From positions 62,001 through 126,000 of the forward strand of contig NZ_BBQM01000002.1 in assembly GCF_000876015.1 (NCBI RefSeq): a stretch of 64,000 nt of DNA, read 5' to 3'. The stretch comes from Cupriavidus basilensis. Its GTDB lineage: Bacteria; Pseudomonadota; Gammaproteobacteria; Burkholderiales; Burkholderiaceae. The translations under genes were made by a program, and so were the position numbers. Shown in pieces: positions 8,259-16,116 of the stretch. Position 1 is the first letter of the stretch. Each line of letters begins with the position of its first letter. The notes beneath the pieces were generated by a model. The model saw only the letters and a program-made list of their open reading frames with translations. It was not told where the DNA came from and searched no databases.

Positions 8259-9568
8259 GCGCGGCCGACGCGCGGGCCCTGCTGCTCGACACCTTCCAGG
8301 CAGCGGTAGCGGCGGCCGATCCGCTGCGCATCGTGGCGGACCATCTGCCGCAGCCGCAGCCGGGCGGCCGCACGCTGGTGGTGGGCGCGGGCAAGGCCGC
8401 CGCCTCGATGGCGCTGGCGGTGGAGCAGGCCTATGCGCGCCTGGACCCGGGCCATGTCATCGAAGGGCTGGTGGTCACGCGCTATGCCCACGGCCTGCCG
8501 ACCGCGCACGTGCGCGTGATCGAGGCCGGCCACCCGGTGCCCGACGAAGCCGGCGAGCGCGCCGCGGCCGAGATCCTGGCCCGCGTGGCCGCGCTCGGCC
8601 CGGACGACCGTCTGATCGTGCTGGTCTCGGGCGGCGGCTCGAGCCTGCTGTCGCTGCCGGCCGAAGGCATCGCGATGGCCGACCTGAAGGCCACCACGCA
8701 GGAACTGCTGCGCTGCGGCGCGCCGATCACCGAGATGAACATCGTGCGCAAGCACCTGTCGCGCATCCAGGGCGGGCGGCTCGCCCAGGCCAGCCGCGCG
8801 CCGGTGACGACGCTGATCGTCTCCGACGTGGCCGGCGACGACCCGAGCGCGATCGCCTCCGGCCCCACGGTGCCGGATCCGAGCACCTACGGCGACGCGC
8901 TGGACATCCTGCGCCGCCACGGCGCCACGGTGCCGCCGGCGGTGCGTGCCTACCTCGAGCGCGGCGCGCGCGGCGAAGTGGCGGAAACGCCCAAGCCGGG
9001 CGACGCGCTGTTCGCCCGCGTCGACAACCGCGTGATCGCCACGGCGCACGGCAGCCTGACGGCGGCGGCCGAGGTCTTCCGCGCGCGCGGCATCCAGCCG
9101 GTGGTGCTGGGCGACACCGTGACCGGCGAGGCGCAGGAAGTGGCGCGCGTGTACGCCGCGCTGGTGCGCGAGATACGCGCGTACAATGCGCCGTTCGCCG
9201 CGCCGGTGGCGCTGATCTCGGGCGGCGAATGCACCGTGACGCTGCCCGCGGGCGGCGGCGCGGCCGGCACGAAGCCGCGCGGCGGGCGCTGCGCCGAGTT
9301 CCTGCTGTCGCTGGCGCTGGAGCTCGACGGCGCCGCCGGCGTGTACGCCATCGCGGCCGACACCGACGGCATCGACGGCTCCGAGGACAACGCCGGCGCC
9401 CTGCTGGACCCGTCCACGGCGGCGCGCGCGCAGGCCGCCGGCGCCCCGGCGCGCGCGCGGCTGGACGCGCACGACGCCTGGGGCTTCTTCGACGCCGCCG
9501 GCGACCTCGTGATCACCGGCCCCACGCGCACCAACGTGAACGACTACCGCGCCATCCTGATCCTGTAA
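8255..9568 (+). CDS. ttuD: Glycerate kinase, MOFRL family
   Basis: 437-residue glycerate 2-kinase type protein, which phosphorylates D-glycerate for entry into glycolysis. A GTG start at 8255 overlaps the preceding TGA (GTGA) and begins right before the conserved N-terminal domain. Visible features are VVGAGKAAASMALAVE near residue 40, the glycine/serine-rich phosphate loop VSGGGSSLLSLP at about 125-136, and the C-terminal MOFRL domain with ALISGGECTVT and AIAADTDGIDGSED. The coupling with the tartrate dehydrogenase gene supports a tartrate or hydroxypyruvate catabolic role. The symbol follows usage for tartrate operons and is less certain than the enzyme family. Confidence 0.88.
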   Translation: MSAADARALLLDTFQAAVAAADPLRIVADHLPQPQPGGRTLVVGAGKAAASMALAVEQAYARLDPGHVIEGLVVTRYAHGLPTAHVRVIEAGHPVPDEAGERAAAEILARVAALGPDDRLIVLVSGGGSSLLSLPAEGIAMADLKATTQELLRCGAPITEMNIVRKHLSRIQGGRLAQASRAPVTTLIVSDVAGDDPSAIASGPTVPDPSTYGDALDILRRHGATVPPAVRAYLERGARGEVAETPKPGDALFARVDNRVIATAHGSLTAAAEVFRARGIQPVVLGDTVTGEAQEVARVYAALVREIRAYNAPFAAPVALISGGECTVTLPAGGGAAGTKPRGGRCAEFLLSLALELDGAAGVYAIAADTDGIDGSEDNAGALLDPSTAARAQAAGAPARARLDAHDAWGFFDAAGDLVITGPTRTNVNDYRAILIL

Positions 9569-9625
9569 TCCCCCGCGAAAGCGCTGGCCGCCACCGGCGG
9601 CCGGCCACCCGAGCCACACCAAGCC

Positions 9626-10660
9626 ATGACCCAGACCCTCACCATCACCCGCCCGGACGACTGGCACCTGCACCTGCGCGACGGCGCGGCGCTGGCCGCC
9701 GTGCTGCCCGACACCGCCCGCCAGTTCGCCCGCGCCATCATCATGCCGAACCTGAAGCCGCCCGTGACCACGGTGGCGCAGGCGGCGGCCTACCGCGAGC
9801 GCATCCTGGCCGCGCTGCCGGCCGGCATGGCGTTCGAGCCGCTGATGACGCTGTACCTGACCGACAACACCCCGGCCGCGGAAATCGTCGCGGCCAAGGC
9901 CAGCGGCTTCGTGCACGGGGTCAAGCTGTACCCGGCCGGCGCCACCACCAACAGCGACGCCGGCGTGAGCGACCTGCGCCGCTGCGCGAGCGCGCTGGAG
10001 GCGATGGAGCGCGCCGGCCTGCCGCTGCTGGTGCACGGCGAAGTGACCGATGCCGACATCGACATCTTCGACCGCGAAGCCGTCTTCATCGACCGCGTGA
10101 TGACGCCGCTGCGCCGCGACTTCCCCGGCCTCAAGGTGGTCTTCGAGCACATCACCACCAAGGACGCCGCCGAATACGTGCGCGACGCCGAAGGCCCGGT
10201 CGGCGCCACCATCACCGCGCATCACCTGCTGTACAACCGCAACGCGCTCTTCACCGGCGGCATCCGCCCGCACTACTACTGTCTGCCGGTGCTCAAGCGC
10301 GAGATCCACCGCGCCGCGCTGGTGGCCGCCGCCGTGTCCGGCAGCCCGCGCTTCTTCCTCGGCACCGACAGCGCGCCGCACGCGCGCGGCCTCAAGGAAC
10401 ATGCCTGCGGCTGCGCCGGCTGCTACACCGCGCTGCACGCGATGGAGCTCTACGCCGAGGCCTTCGAGGCCGCCGGCGCGCTGGACAAGCTCGAAGCGTT
10501 CGCCAGCTTCAACGGCCCGGCCTTCTACGGCCTGCCGCGCAACGGCGGCACGCTGACGCTGACGCGCGAGGCGTGGCAACTGCCGGCCGAACTGCCGTAC
10601 GGCGACACCACGCTGGTGCCGCTGCGCGGCGGCGAGACGCTGCGCTGGAAGGCCAGCTGA
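9626..10660 (+). CDS. pyrC: Dihydroorotase
   Basis: 344-residue class II dihydroorotase, which cyclises carbamoyl-aspartate in pyrimidine synthesis. The two-zinc site is complete: His14 and His16 in HLHLRD, the carbamylated Lys100 in GVKLYPAG, His137 in LLVHGEV, His175 in FEHITTKD and Asp248 in LGTDSAPH. The length matches E. coli PyrC. It follows the glycerate kinase gene by 57 bp and is followed closely by a DUF3025 gene, a frequent partner in Burkholderiaceae. Confidence 0.96.
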   Translation: MTQTLTITRPDDWHLHLRDGAALAAVLPDTARQFARAIIMPNLKPPVTTVAQAAAYRERILAALPAGMAFEPLMTLYLTDNTPAAEIVAAKASGFVHGVKLYPAGATTNSDAGVSDLRRCASALEAMERAGLPLLVHGEVTDADIDIFDREAVFIDRVMTPLRRDFPGLKVVFEHITTKDAAEYVRDAEGPVGATITAHHLLYNRNALFTGGIRPHYYCLPVLKREIHRAALVAAAVSGSPRFFLGTDSAPHARGLKEHACGCAGCYTALHAMELYAEAFEAAGALDKLEAFASFNGPAFYGLPRNGGTLTLTREAWQLPAELPYGDTTLVPLRGGETLRWKAS

Positions 10661-10671
10661 GCCTCGCGGCC

Positions 10672-11502
10672 GTGACGCAGCAGCAGGGCGGCATGCCGCC
10701 CGTGGCCGGCGCCGTGGCGGAGATCGACTGGACGCGGCCCTGGTACAAACCGTTCGCACGGGTCGGCGCGGCGCTGGCCGGCGCGCTGCAAGCCGGCGCC
10801 GACCTGCGCGCCGCGCTCTGCGAACTCAGCGCGCGGCAAGGCCTGCGCAACGCGCGCGGCCTGCCGCTGCGCTTCGTGCCGCAGGCCGAGCTTCCTGCCG
10901 GCACCGCCTACGAGGCCCATATCTTCGCCACCGGCGCGGTGCCCACGCGCGACAACCTGCACGACGTCTTCAACGCGCTGGTCTGGTTGCATTTCCCCCA
11001 GGCCAAGCGCGCGCTGAACCGGCTCCAGGCCGAGGCGATCGCCGCCGCCGGCGTGCAGCCGCGCCGCGGCGCCCTGCGCGACGCCGCCACCTTGTTCGAC
11101 GAGAACGCCATCCTGTTCCTGAGCACGGACGGCAGGCTGGAAAGCGCGTTGCGCGGTTTCGGCTGGCACACGCTGTTCGTGGCGCGGCGCGCGGACTGGG
11201 AGGCAGCCGGCTGCGCCGTGGTGCCGTTCGGCCACGCGCTGCTGGAAAAGCTGGCGCGGCCCTACAAGGCCCTGACCGCGCACGCGTGGCCGCTGGCCTT
11301 GCCGCCCGCGGCGGGCGGCGAGTTGCCCGGCACGCTCGATGCGGCCGTGGCCGCCTCGCTCGAACGCCGCGCGCTGTCGAGCCGCGACTTCGCGCCGCTG
11401 CCCGTGCTGGGCATCCCGGGCTGGTGCGATGCCAACCGCGATCCGGACTTCTACGCGGATGCGGCCGTGTTCCGTCCGGGCCGGCGCGCCGCGGCGGCCT
11501 AG
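10672..11502 (+). CDS. DUF3025 domain-containing protein
   Basis: About 276 residues with the features of the DUF3025 family: a WTRPWYKPF start, HDVFNALVWLHFPQAK, and FDENAILFLSTD in the middle. The function is unknown. It begins 11 bp after pyrC, so the two are very likely co-transcribed. The GTG at 10672 is used as start because it lies nearest the pyrC stop; an in-frame ATG at 10693 is an alternative and would remove only seven residues. No signal peptide or membrane segment is apparent, so the product is probably cytoplasmic. Confidence 0.8.
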   Translation: MTQQQGGMPPVAGAVAEIDWTRPWYKPFARVGAALAGALQAGADLRAALCELSARQGLRNARGLPLRFVPQAELPAGTAYEAHIFATGAVPTRDNLHDVFNALVWLHFPQAKRALNRLQAEAIAAAGVQPRRGALRDAATLFDENAILFLSTDGRLESALRGFGWHTLFVARRADWEAAGCAVVPFGHALLEKLARPYKALTAHAWPLALPPAAGGELPGTLDAAVAASLERRALSSRDFAPLPVLGIPGWCDANRDPDFYADAAVFRPGRRAAAA

Positions 11503-11560
11503 CGCCCGGGCCGCGCGCGCCAGGCCGGGCCGGGGCCAAACGGTGTTAGACTGCGGGCCG

Positions 11561-11901
11561 CAAAGCAGGACAGACAATCGCTGCTTGCATCGCAAGGTGC
11601 AAGGGGAGGAAAGTCCGGACTCCACAGGGCAGGGTGTTGGCTAACAGCCATCCACGGCAACGTGCGGAATAGGGCCACAGAGACGAGTCTTGCCGCCGGG
11701 TTCGCCCGGCGGCAAGGGTGAAACGCGGTAACCTCCACCTGGAGCAATCCCAAATAGGCAGGCATCGAGGCGGCCCGCTGAGCCTGCGGGTAGGGAGCTG
11801 GAGCCGGCCGGTAACGGCCGGCCTAGAGGAATGGTTGTCACGCGCCGCCGGCCGCAAGGCGGGTGGCGCGCACAGAATCCGGCTTATCGGCCTGCTTTGC
11901 T
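11561..11901 (+). ncRNA. rnpB: RNase P RNA, bacterial type A
   Basis: The conserved core of bacterial RNase P RNA is clear: GAGGAAAGTCCGGACTCC at about 11606-11623, ACAGGGCAGGGTG, GGCAACGTGCGGAA, CACAGAGACGAG and GGTGAAACGCGG in order. The 3' part closes with ACAGAATCCGGCTTATCGG near 11871-11890. Ends are placed by the pairing of AAAGCAGG (about 11562) with CCTGCTTT (about 11891), which forms helix P1. The size of about 340 nt is typical. It is the catalytic subunit that matures the 5' ends of tRNAs. Confidence 0.95.
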
Positions 11902-11998
11902 TCCCGATTCTTCCGTCCCGGCCGGCGCGCATTACGCGTCGCATGCCGCCCGGGACAACGGAAGGTGCGGCCGCCATGCCGGTCCGCGCCCATCCTCG

Positions 11999-12019
11999 CG
12001 CTTACCGCTTACCGCTTAC
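11999..12019. repeat. Three tandem copies of the heptamer CGCTTAC
   Basis: CGCTTAC is repeated three times without a gap. The last copy includes the stop codon of the minus-strand osmC-like gene (TTA at 12016-12018). This is probably a local slippage product; copy number could differ between strains without changing the protein. Confidence 0.7.
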
Positions 12020-12438
12020 CCTTCCACGATCTCCACCGTGTGCGTGATCTCGGCCGTCTTGGCCAGCATGATCGACGCCGAGCAGTACTTGTCGTGCGAC
12101 AGCTGGATGGCGCGCTCGACCGTGCTGGCATTGAGGTTGCGGCCCGTCACGGTGAAATGGAAATTGATGCGCGTGAACACCTTCGGGTCTTCGCCGGCGC
12201 GCTCGGCTTCCAGCTTCACGCTGCAGCCGCGCACGTCCTGCCGGCCGCGCTTCAGGATCAGCACGACGTCATAGGCGGTGCAGCCGCCGGTGCCCAGCAA
12301 CACCATTTCCATCGGCCGCGGCGCCAGGTCGTGGCCGCCGCCCTCGCGCGCACCGTCCATCGCGACCACGTGGCCGCTGCCGGTCTCGGCCACGAAGGTC
12401 ATGCCGTCGCCGCCCATCCAAGTTACTTTGCATTCCAT
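12016..12438 (-). CDS. OsmC family protein
   Basis: 140-residue OsmC/Ohr superfamily protein. The two redox-active cysteines are present in GTGGCTAYDVV (about residue 46) and DVRGCSVKL (about residue 67), as in enzymes that reduce organic peroxides with thiols. The pattern CxxYDVVxILKR is closer to the YhfA/OsmC branch than to Ohr. The product is cytoplasmic. The gene stands alone after rnpB, and its promoter should lie in the AT-rich stretch beyond 12439. Confidence 0.88.
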   Translation of the reverse strand: MECKVTWMGGDGMTFVAETGSGHVVAMDGAREGGGHDLAPRPMEMVLLGTGGCTAYDVVLILKRGRQDVRGCSVKLEAERAGEDPKVFTRINFHFTVTGRNLNASTVERAIQLSHDKYCSASIMLAKTAEITHTVEIVEG

Positions 12439-12701
12439 TTTGTTCGATCCTGCGTTTTGGTGAGTGCGTATCCGATCACGAACACGCGATTTCGAAACTT
12501 GATTTTTTAGTATATGCCACTTGCCAATGTGTGGTCGGGACGCATCAGATCCGGCTCAAGACTGAGGGTTTCCTCTAAGATGACGGTTTGATGACAGGCG
12601 AAATCAGTCGTAAGTATTTGATTTTGTTGATTAATGCACTATGTTTTTGCTATGTCGCAATTTTTTACAATGCAAAACGCCATTCCGCACTGCAAATTTT
12701 C

Positions 12702-12729
12702 TTGCGCCGGAAGGGTGCTCATGTATAAT
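12702..12729 (+). promoter_or_regulatory. Promoter of the candidate small RNA
   Basis: TTGCGC at 12702-12707, a 16-bp spacer and a consensus TATAAT at 12724-12729. The -35 matches the consensus only in its first three bases; the AT-rich upstream sequence may help as an UP element. Confidence 0.5.
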
Positions 12730-12735
12730 TTTAAT

Positions 12736-12891
12736 CATTGAACGACGGCATGCAGGACTCGCCAGAGTGCGAAAGCGAACTTCCCGGTTCGCCGGCCGCA
12801 CCGCCAGCCAGGCCCCGTCGCTCTCCAGGTGTCTCCTCCACCCTCCTCCTTTGGTGGATTCAAACCCAAGCTCATGGCTTGGGTTTTTTTT
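12736..12891 (+). ncRNA. Candidate small RNA with CU-rich anti-Shine-Dalgarno stretch
   Basis: A perfect -10 box TATAAT (12724-12729) with a partial -35 (TTGCGC, 12702-12707, 16-bp spacer) predicts a start near 12736. An intrinsic terminator ends the unit at about 12891, giving a transcript of roughly 155 nt. No open frame with a ribosome site fits inside. The segment 12831-12852 is CU-rich, with two CTCCTCC-type motifs complementary to Shine-Dalgarno sequences, and sits just before the terminator, as in many regulatory RNAs. It could instead be a leader truncated by attenuation before rplM. No known RNA family was recognised. Confidence 0.45.
12862..12891 (+). terminator. Intrinsic terminator in the osmC-rplM gap
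   Basis: AAACCCAAGC (12862-12871) pairs perfectly with GCTTGGGTTT (12877-12886) around a 5-nt loop, and T residues continue to 12891. It ends a plus-strand transcript that starts upstream of the rplM promoter. Confidence 0.8.
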
Positions 12892-12997
12892 CGCCTTCCC
12901 GCACCCGTCCACCTCCCGCCGGCATCCGGCCGCGCCCATCGAAGTGCCGCCGCCGTCGCCCGGCACATGCCGTCTTGACGCGGAGCCCAGACTTTGC

Positions 12998-13027
12998 TTG
13001 TGCCTGCGCCAAAAACGACAGTATAAT
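12998..13027 (+). promoter_or_regulatory. rplM-rpsI promoter
   Basis: TTGTGC at 12998-13003, an 18-bp spacer and a consensus TATAAT at 13022-13027. It is the only strong promoter between the upstream terminator and rplM, so it is assigned to the rplM-rpsI operon. Confidence 0.65.
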
Positions 13028-13032
13028 CGAGG

Positions 13033-13199
13033 GCTTTTCCGTCATGCCCGCGGAAAAGGAATTCAGGGAGAGCCTGCACATACAAGCAGGAGAAGGCCAG
13101 GTCCCGAGGACCGGCCGACGGCGCCAGCACCGATCAGCGATCACAAGCAAGGCGGTGCGCGTCACGTTACGGGCAGTTCTACAAGTCTCAGGAAAAATC
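13033..13199 (+). promoter_or_regulatory. Structured rplM leader, possible autoregulatory site
   Basis: The roughly 165-nt leader contains three hairpins. CTTTTCCG (13034-13041) pairs with CGGAAAAG (13051-13058). CCTGC (13073-13077) pairs with GCAGG (13086-13090). GGCC-A-GGTCC (13095-13104) pairs with GGACCGGCC (13108-13116), leaving one bulged A. In E. coli, L13 represses its own operon through its mRNA leader; whether this leader does the same is inference. Confidence 0.4.
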
Positions 13200-13628
13200 A
13201 TGAAGACCTTTTCCGCCAAGCCTGCAGAGGTAAAGCGCGACTGGTACGTGATTGACGCGACGGACAAAGTCCTCGGCCGTGTTGCCAGCGAAGTGGCACG
13301 CCGACTGCGCGGCAAGCACAAGCCGGAATTTACTCCGCACGTCGACACGGGTGATTACATCATCATCGTCAACGCAGCCAAGCTGCGTGTCACGGGTACC
13401 AAGGAAACGGACAAGAAGTACTACCGCCATTCGGGCTACCCGGGCGGTATCTACGAAACGACGTTCGGCAAGATGCAGCAGCGTTTCCCGGGCCGTGCCC
13501 TGGAAAAGGCTGTGAAGGGCATGCTGCCCAAGGGCCCGCTGGGCTATGCGATGATCAAGAAGCTGAAGGTGTACGCCGAAGCCGAGCATCCGCATGAAGC
13601 GCAGCAGCCTAAGGCGCTGGAAATCTAA
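13200..13628 (+). CDS. rplM: 50S ribosomal protein L13
   Basis: 142 residues, the usual length of bacterial L13 (uL13), beginning [20 protein letters not shown]. Typical family segments are [36 protein letters not shown] text (here [13 protein letters not shown]) and [18 protein letters not shown]. It is an early-assembling protein of the large subunit. The start is set by family length; the frame is open further upstream through the leader. It is followed by rpsI after 11 bp, the conserved bacterial pairing. Confidence 0.98.
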
Positions 13629-13639
13629 GGGGGCCATCC

Positions 13640-14032
13640 ATGATCGGAAACTGGAATTACGGTACCGGCCGCCGCAAAAGCGCTGTGGCTCGTGTCTTCA
13701 TCAAGTCGGGCAAGGGCGACATCATCGTCAACGGCAAGCCCATCAATGAGTATTTCGCTCGCGAAACCTCGCTGATGATCGTGCGCCAGCCGCTCGAACT
13801 GACCGCCAACGCACAGACCTTCGACATCAAGGTCAACGTGACCGGCGGCGGCGAAACCGGCCAGGCCGGCGCGGTTCGCCACGGCATCACCCGCGCGCTG
13901 ATCGACTACGACGCGACCCTGAAGCCCACGCTGTCCAAGGCTGGCTTCGTCACGCGCGATGCGCGCGAAGTGGAACGCAAGAAGGTCGGTTTCCACAAGG
14001 CACGTCGCCGCAAGCAGTTCTCGAAGCGCTGA
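13640..14032 (+). CDS. rpsI: 30S ribosomal protein S9
   Basis: 130-residue S9 (uS9). The family start [13 protein letters not shown], the central [19 protein letters not shown] and the basic C-terminal tail ending KKQFSKR that reaches the P-site tRNA are all present. GGGGG/GGCC precedes the ATG weakly. It is co-transcribed with rplM and followed by a strong intrinsic terminator. Confidence 0.98.
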   Translation: MIGNWNYGTGRRKSAVARVFIKSGKGDIIVNGKPINEYFARETSLMIVRQPLELTANAQTFDIKVNVTGGGETGQAGAVRHGITRALIDYDATLKPTLSKAGFVTRDAREVERKKVGFHKARRRKQFSKR

Positions 14033-14078
14033 TCGTGTCCGGCAGGTCCGGTTCACCGGATCTGGCCGAGCCAGAAAG

Positions 14079-14108
14079 ACCGCACGGTTCGCCGTGCGGT
14101 TTTTTTTT
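14079..14108 (+). terminator. Intrinsic terminator of rplM-rpsI
   Basis: ACCGCACGG (14079-14087), a TTCG loop and CCGTGCGGT (14092-14100) form a perfect 9-bp stem, followed by eight T residues (14101-14108). Confidence 0.92.
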
Positions 14109-14265
14109 GCCCGCCGGCCGGCCGCGTCGCCCGCGCCGACCCCGGGGCGAGGCAGGTGTCACGCGCGCTTTATAATGCCAATGCCTCTTCCCGGATACAA
14201 TTCCGGCACTTCCCGCCCGGAGAACCTCAGATGACCCAACCGCCAGCGCGACCCCGGCGCAGCGC

Positions 14266-15009
14266 ATGAAATACCGCCTGCTGCGTCCGCGTCGCGCGCC
14301 GATGTCGCGGCCGCTGGCCGTGCGCTCGCACCGGCCGTGGCCGGTGCGCGTGCTGGGCGGGGCGCTGGTGGCCGCGCTGGTGGCGGCGGTGGCGGGAGGG
14401 GCGTATTACGCCGGCCGGCGCGCGGTTGGCGCGGCGGGGCCGGACATGGCGGCGCAGAACAGGGCGCTGCGCGGGCAGGTGGCGGCGGTTTCGGCCGAGC
14501 GCGACCGCCTGCAGGCCGCGGCCAATACCGCCGACGCGCAGTTGCAGATGGCGCGCGGCGCGCAGCGCGGGCTGGCGCAGCAGCTCAAGACGGCGGAGGG
14601 CGAGGTTGCCCAGCTCCAGGAAGACCTGGCGTTCTTCGAGAGCCTGCTGCCCGCCAGTGGCAATACCTCGGGCATCCACGTGCGCAGCTTCCGGGTCAGC
14701 GTTGATGAAGCTGACACACAAAAGATGCACTATCGGTTACTTGTCATGCAGGGCGGCTCGAAGGCGTTCTCGTCCCTGCCCGAGTTTCGCGGTGAGTTAC
14801 AGTTGGTGGCTTCGCTGGTGCGGGACGGCCAGCCCGTCACCTTGAACCTGGGCGAGGACCAGGCCGGCGCGCTGCCGGACCTGCGCCTCACGCACTACCA
14901 GCGCATCGAGGGGACGTTCGCGCTGCCCGCCGGCGCCGCGGTGCAGGCGGTGACGGTACGAATTTTGCAGAACGGTCAGTTACGCGCGACCCAGACGGCC
15001 CTGCCGTAA
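14266..15009 (+). CDS. Membrane-anchored coiled-coil protein (DUF6776-like)
   Basis: 247-residue protein of unknown function. It has a basic N-terminus, one membrane segment at about residues 29-49 (VRVLGGALVAALVAAVAGGAYY), and then a predicted coiled coil at about 58-130 rich in Ala, Gln, Glu and Leu. A C-terminal beta-rich domain follows from about 145. The topology suggests a cytoplasmic N-terminus and a periplasmic body. The position just before a bactofilin and erpA is conserved in Burkholderiaceae, which suggests an envelope or cell-shape role. The family assignment is from memory and is uncertain. Confidence 0.75.
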   Translation: MKYRLLRPRRAPMSRPLAVRSHRPWPVRVLGGALVAALVAAVAGGAYYAGRRAVGAAGPDMAAQNRALRGQVAAVSAERDRLQAAANTADAQLQMARGAQRGLAQQLKTAEGEVAQLQEDLAFFESLLPASGNTSGIHVRSFRVSVDEADTQKMHYRLLVMQGGSKAFSSLPEFRGELQLVASLVRDGQPVTLNLGEDQAGALPDLRLTHYQRIEGTFALPAGAAVQAVTVRILQNGQLRATQTALP

Positions 15010-15051
15010 GGCCGCCGCGGCCGGCAACTCCAGAGAGGGGCAAAAGGACCT

Positions 15052-15531
15052 ATGTTTTTTTCCAAGAAGAAGGGCCTGGCGATCGATACGCTGATCGGCC
15101 AGCACACCGTGATCCAGGGCGACCTCACGTTCTCGGGCGGCCTGCGCCTGGACGGCCGCGTGCGCGGCAACGTGACGGCGCTGGCCGAGCAGTCGAGCAT
15201 GCTGGTCATCAGCGAGAAAGGCGTGGTCGAGGGCGAGGTCCGCGTCGGCCACCTGATCCTCAACGGCACCGTGACCGGCCCCGTTCACGCGGCCGAGCTG
15301 CTGGAACTGCAGCCGCACGCGCGCGTGTACGGCGAGGTGCACTACGCGGCGCTGGAGATGCACCAGGGCGCGCTGGTCGAAGGGCGGCTGGTGCCGCTCG
15401 GCGCCGGCGAGCCCAAGGCGCTGCCCAACCTGTCGCTGGCCAGCGGCGCGGCGGACGCTTCGGATGCCGCGGATGTTGCGGATGTTGCGGACGTTGCGGA
15501 TGCGGCCGGGGACGCGCAGAAAACCGCCTGA
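15052..15531 (+). CDS. Bactofilin (polymer-forming cytoskeletal protein)
   Basis: 159 residues. The central region, about residues 12-115, has the repeating short beta-strand pattern of the bactofilin beta-helix (DTLIGQHTVIQGDLTFSGG, LRLDGRVRGNV, KGVVEGEVRVGHLILNGTV). Bactofilins polymerise without nucleotide and organise cell-shape and envelope functions, often with peptidoglycan enzymes. AGAGAGGGGCAAAAGG lies before the ATG. The C-terminal 30 residues are a low-complexity Asp/Ala/Val repeat. The preceding membrane protein gene, 42 bp upstream, could supply an anchor. Confidence 0.9.
   Translation: MFFSKKKGLAIDTLIGQHTVIQGDLTFSGGLRLDGRVRGNVTALAEQSSMLVISEKGVVEGEVRVGHLILNGTVTGPVHAAELLELQPHARVYGEVHYAALEMHQGALVEGRLVPLGAGEPKALPNLSLASGAADASDAADVADVADVADAAGDAQKTA
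15451..15504 (+). repeat. Six 9-nt coding repeats in the bactofilin tail
   Basis: Six tandem 9-nt units of the form GCGGATGTT (two identical, the others with one to four changes) encode repeated Ala-Asp-Val/Ala triplets at the C-terminus of the bactofilin. Because the unit is a multiple of three, copy-number change would alter tail length without a frameshift. Confidence 0.75.
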
Positions 15532-15641
15532 TGGCGCACGCGCGGCGGGCCGGCGGCGGCAGAAGCCCTTGAAGTTGCGGGGTTTCGGCACGATCTTCCC
15601 GATGCGCTTAGAATACAGGCGTATCTAAACAGGAGAACCCC

Positions 15642-16010
15642 ATGAACGCAGTCGCAGAGGCACCCGTTACCGAGGACATGCCGGCTCCGTTTGTCTTTAC
15701 CGACAGCGCTGCCGACAAGGTCAAGCAGTTGATCGAGGAAGAGGGCAATGCCGACCTGAAACTGCGCGTCTTCGTGCAGGGCGGCGGCTGTTCCGGCTTC
15801 CAGTACGGCTTCACCTTCGATGAAGACGTCAACGAGGACGACACCACCCTCAACAAGAACGGCGTCACGCTGCTGATCGACTCGATGAGCTACCAGTACC
15901 TGGTGGGCGCCGAGATCGACTACAAGGAAGACATCAACGGCGCGCAGTTCGTGATCAAGAATCCCAACGCCACCACCACCTGCGGCTGCGGTTCTTCGTT
16001 CTCGGTCTGA
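15642..16010 (+). CDS. erpA: Iron-sulfur cluster insertion protein ErpA
   Basis: 122-residue A-type carrier that passes Fe-S clusters to target enzymes. The three conserved cysteines are present: one in [12 protein letters not shown] (about residue 50) and two in [11 protein letters not shown] at the C-terminus. The [17 protein letters not shown] start and length match ErpA rather than IscA or SufA. AGGAGAA is 7 nt upstream of the ATG. A UUCG-loop terminator follows. Confidence 0.95.
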   Translation: MNAVAEAPVTEDMPAPFVFTDSAADKVKQLIEEEGNADLKLRVFVQGGGCSGFQYGFTFDEDVNEDDTTLNKNGVTLLIDSMSYQYLVGAEIDYKEDINGAQFVIKNPNATTTCGCGSSFSV

Positions 16011-16034
16011 CGAACGCCCGACCGGCCAGCAGTA

Positions 16035-16060
16035 AAAAAGCGCACTTCGGTGCGCTTTTT
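16035..16060. terminator. Bidirectional intrinsic terminator after erpA
   Basis: AAAAAGCGCAC (16035-16045), loop TTCG and GTGCGCTTTTT (16050-16060) form a perfect 11-bp stem with A and T runs on the two sides. It can serve erpA on the plus strand and the convergent dioxygenase gene on the minus strand. Confidence 0.9.
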
Positions 16061-16116
16061 GTTTTCATGCACCCGGCATGGGCCGCCGTCCGGCACCAGC
16101 ACGAGGCGCGGCCGAT

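Larger units (their letters stand above)
12439..13199. other. Long intergenic region before rplM, with candidate sRNA and rplM leader
   Basis: 760 bases with no convincing protein gene; open frames here are short and lack family features. The segment from about 12480 to 12735 is clearly AT-rich compared with the rest of the window and should hold the osmC promoter on the minus strand. Two perfect TATAAT boxes on the plus strand (12724-12729 and 13022-13027) and one intrinsic terminator (12862-12891) divide it into a candidate small RNA and the rplM leader, listed separately. Confidence 0.6.

Noticed and set aside
12736..12891. 6S RNA, SRP RNA or a tRNA in the osmC-rplM gap
   Set aside because: No cloverleaf with a T-loop, no SRP GNRA core and no long 6S-type hairpin with central bubble was found, so only a generic small RNA is proposed.
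12641..13199. Longer rplM product or small protein genes in the rplM leader
   Set aside because: L13 has a fixed length of about 142 residues; the upstream frame crosses a terminator and promoter.
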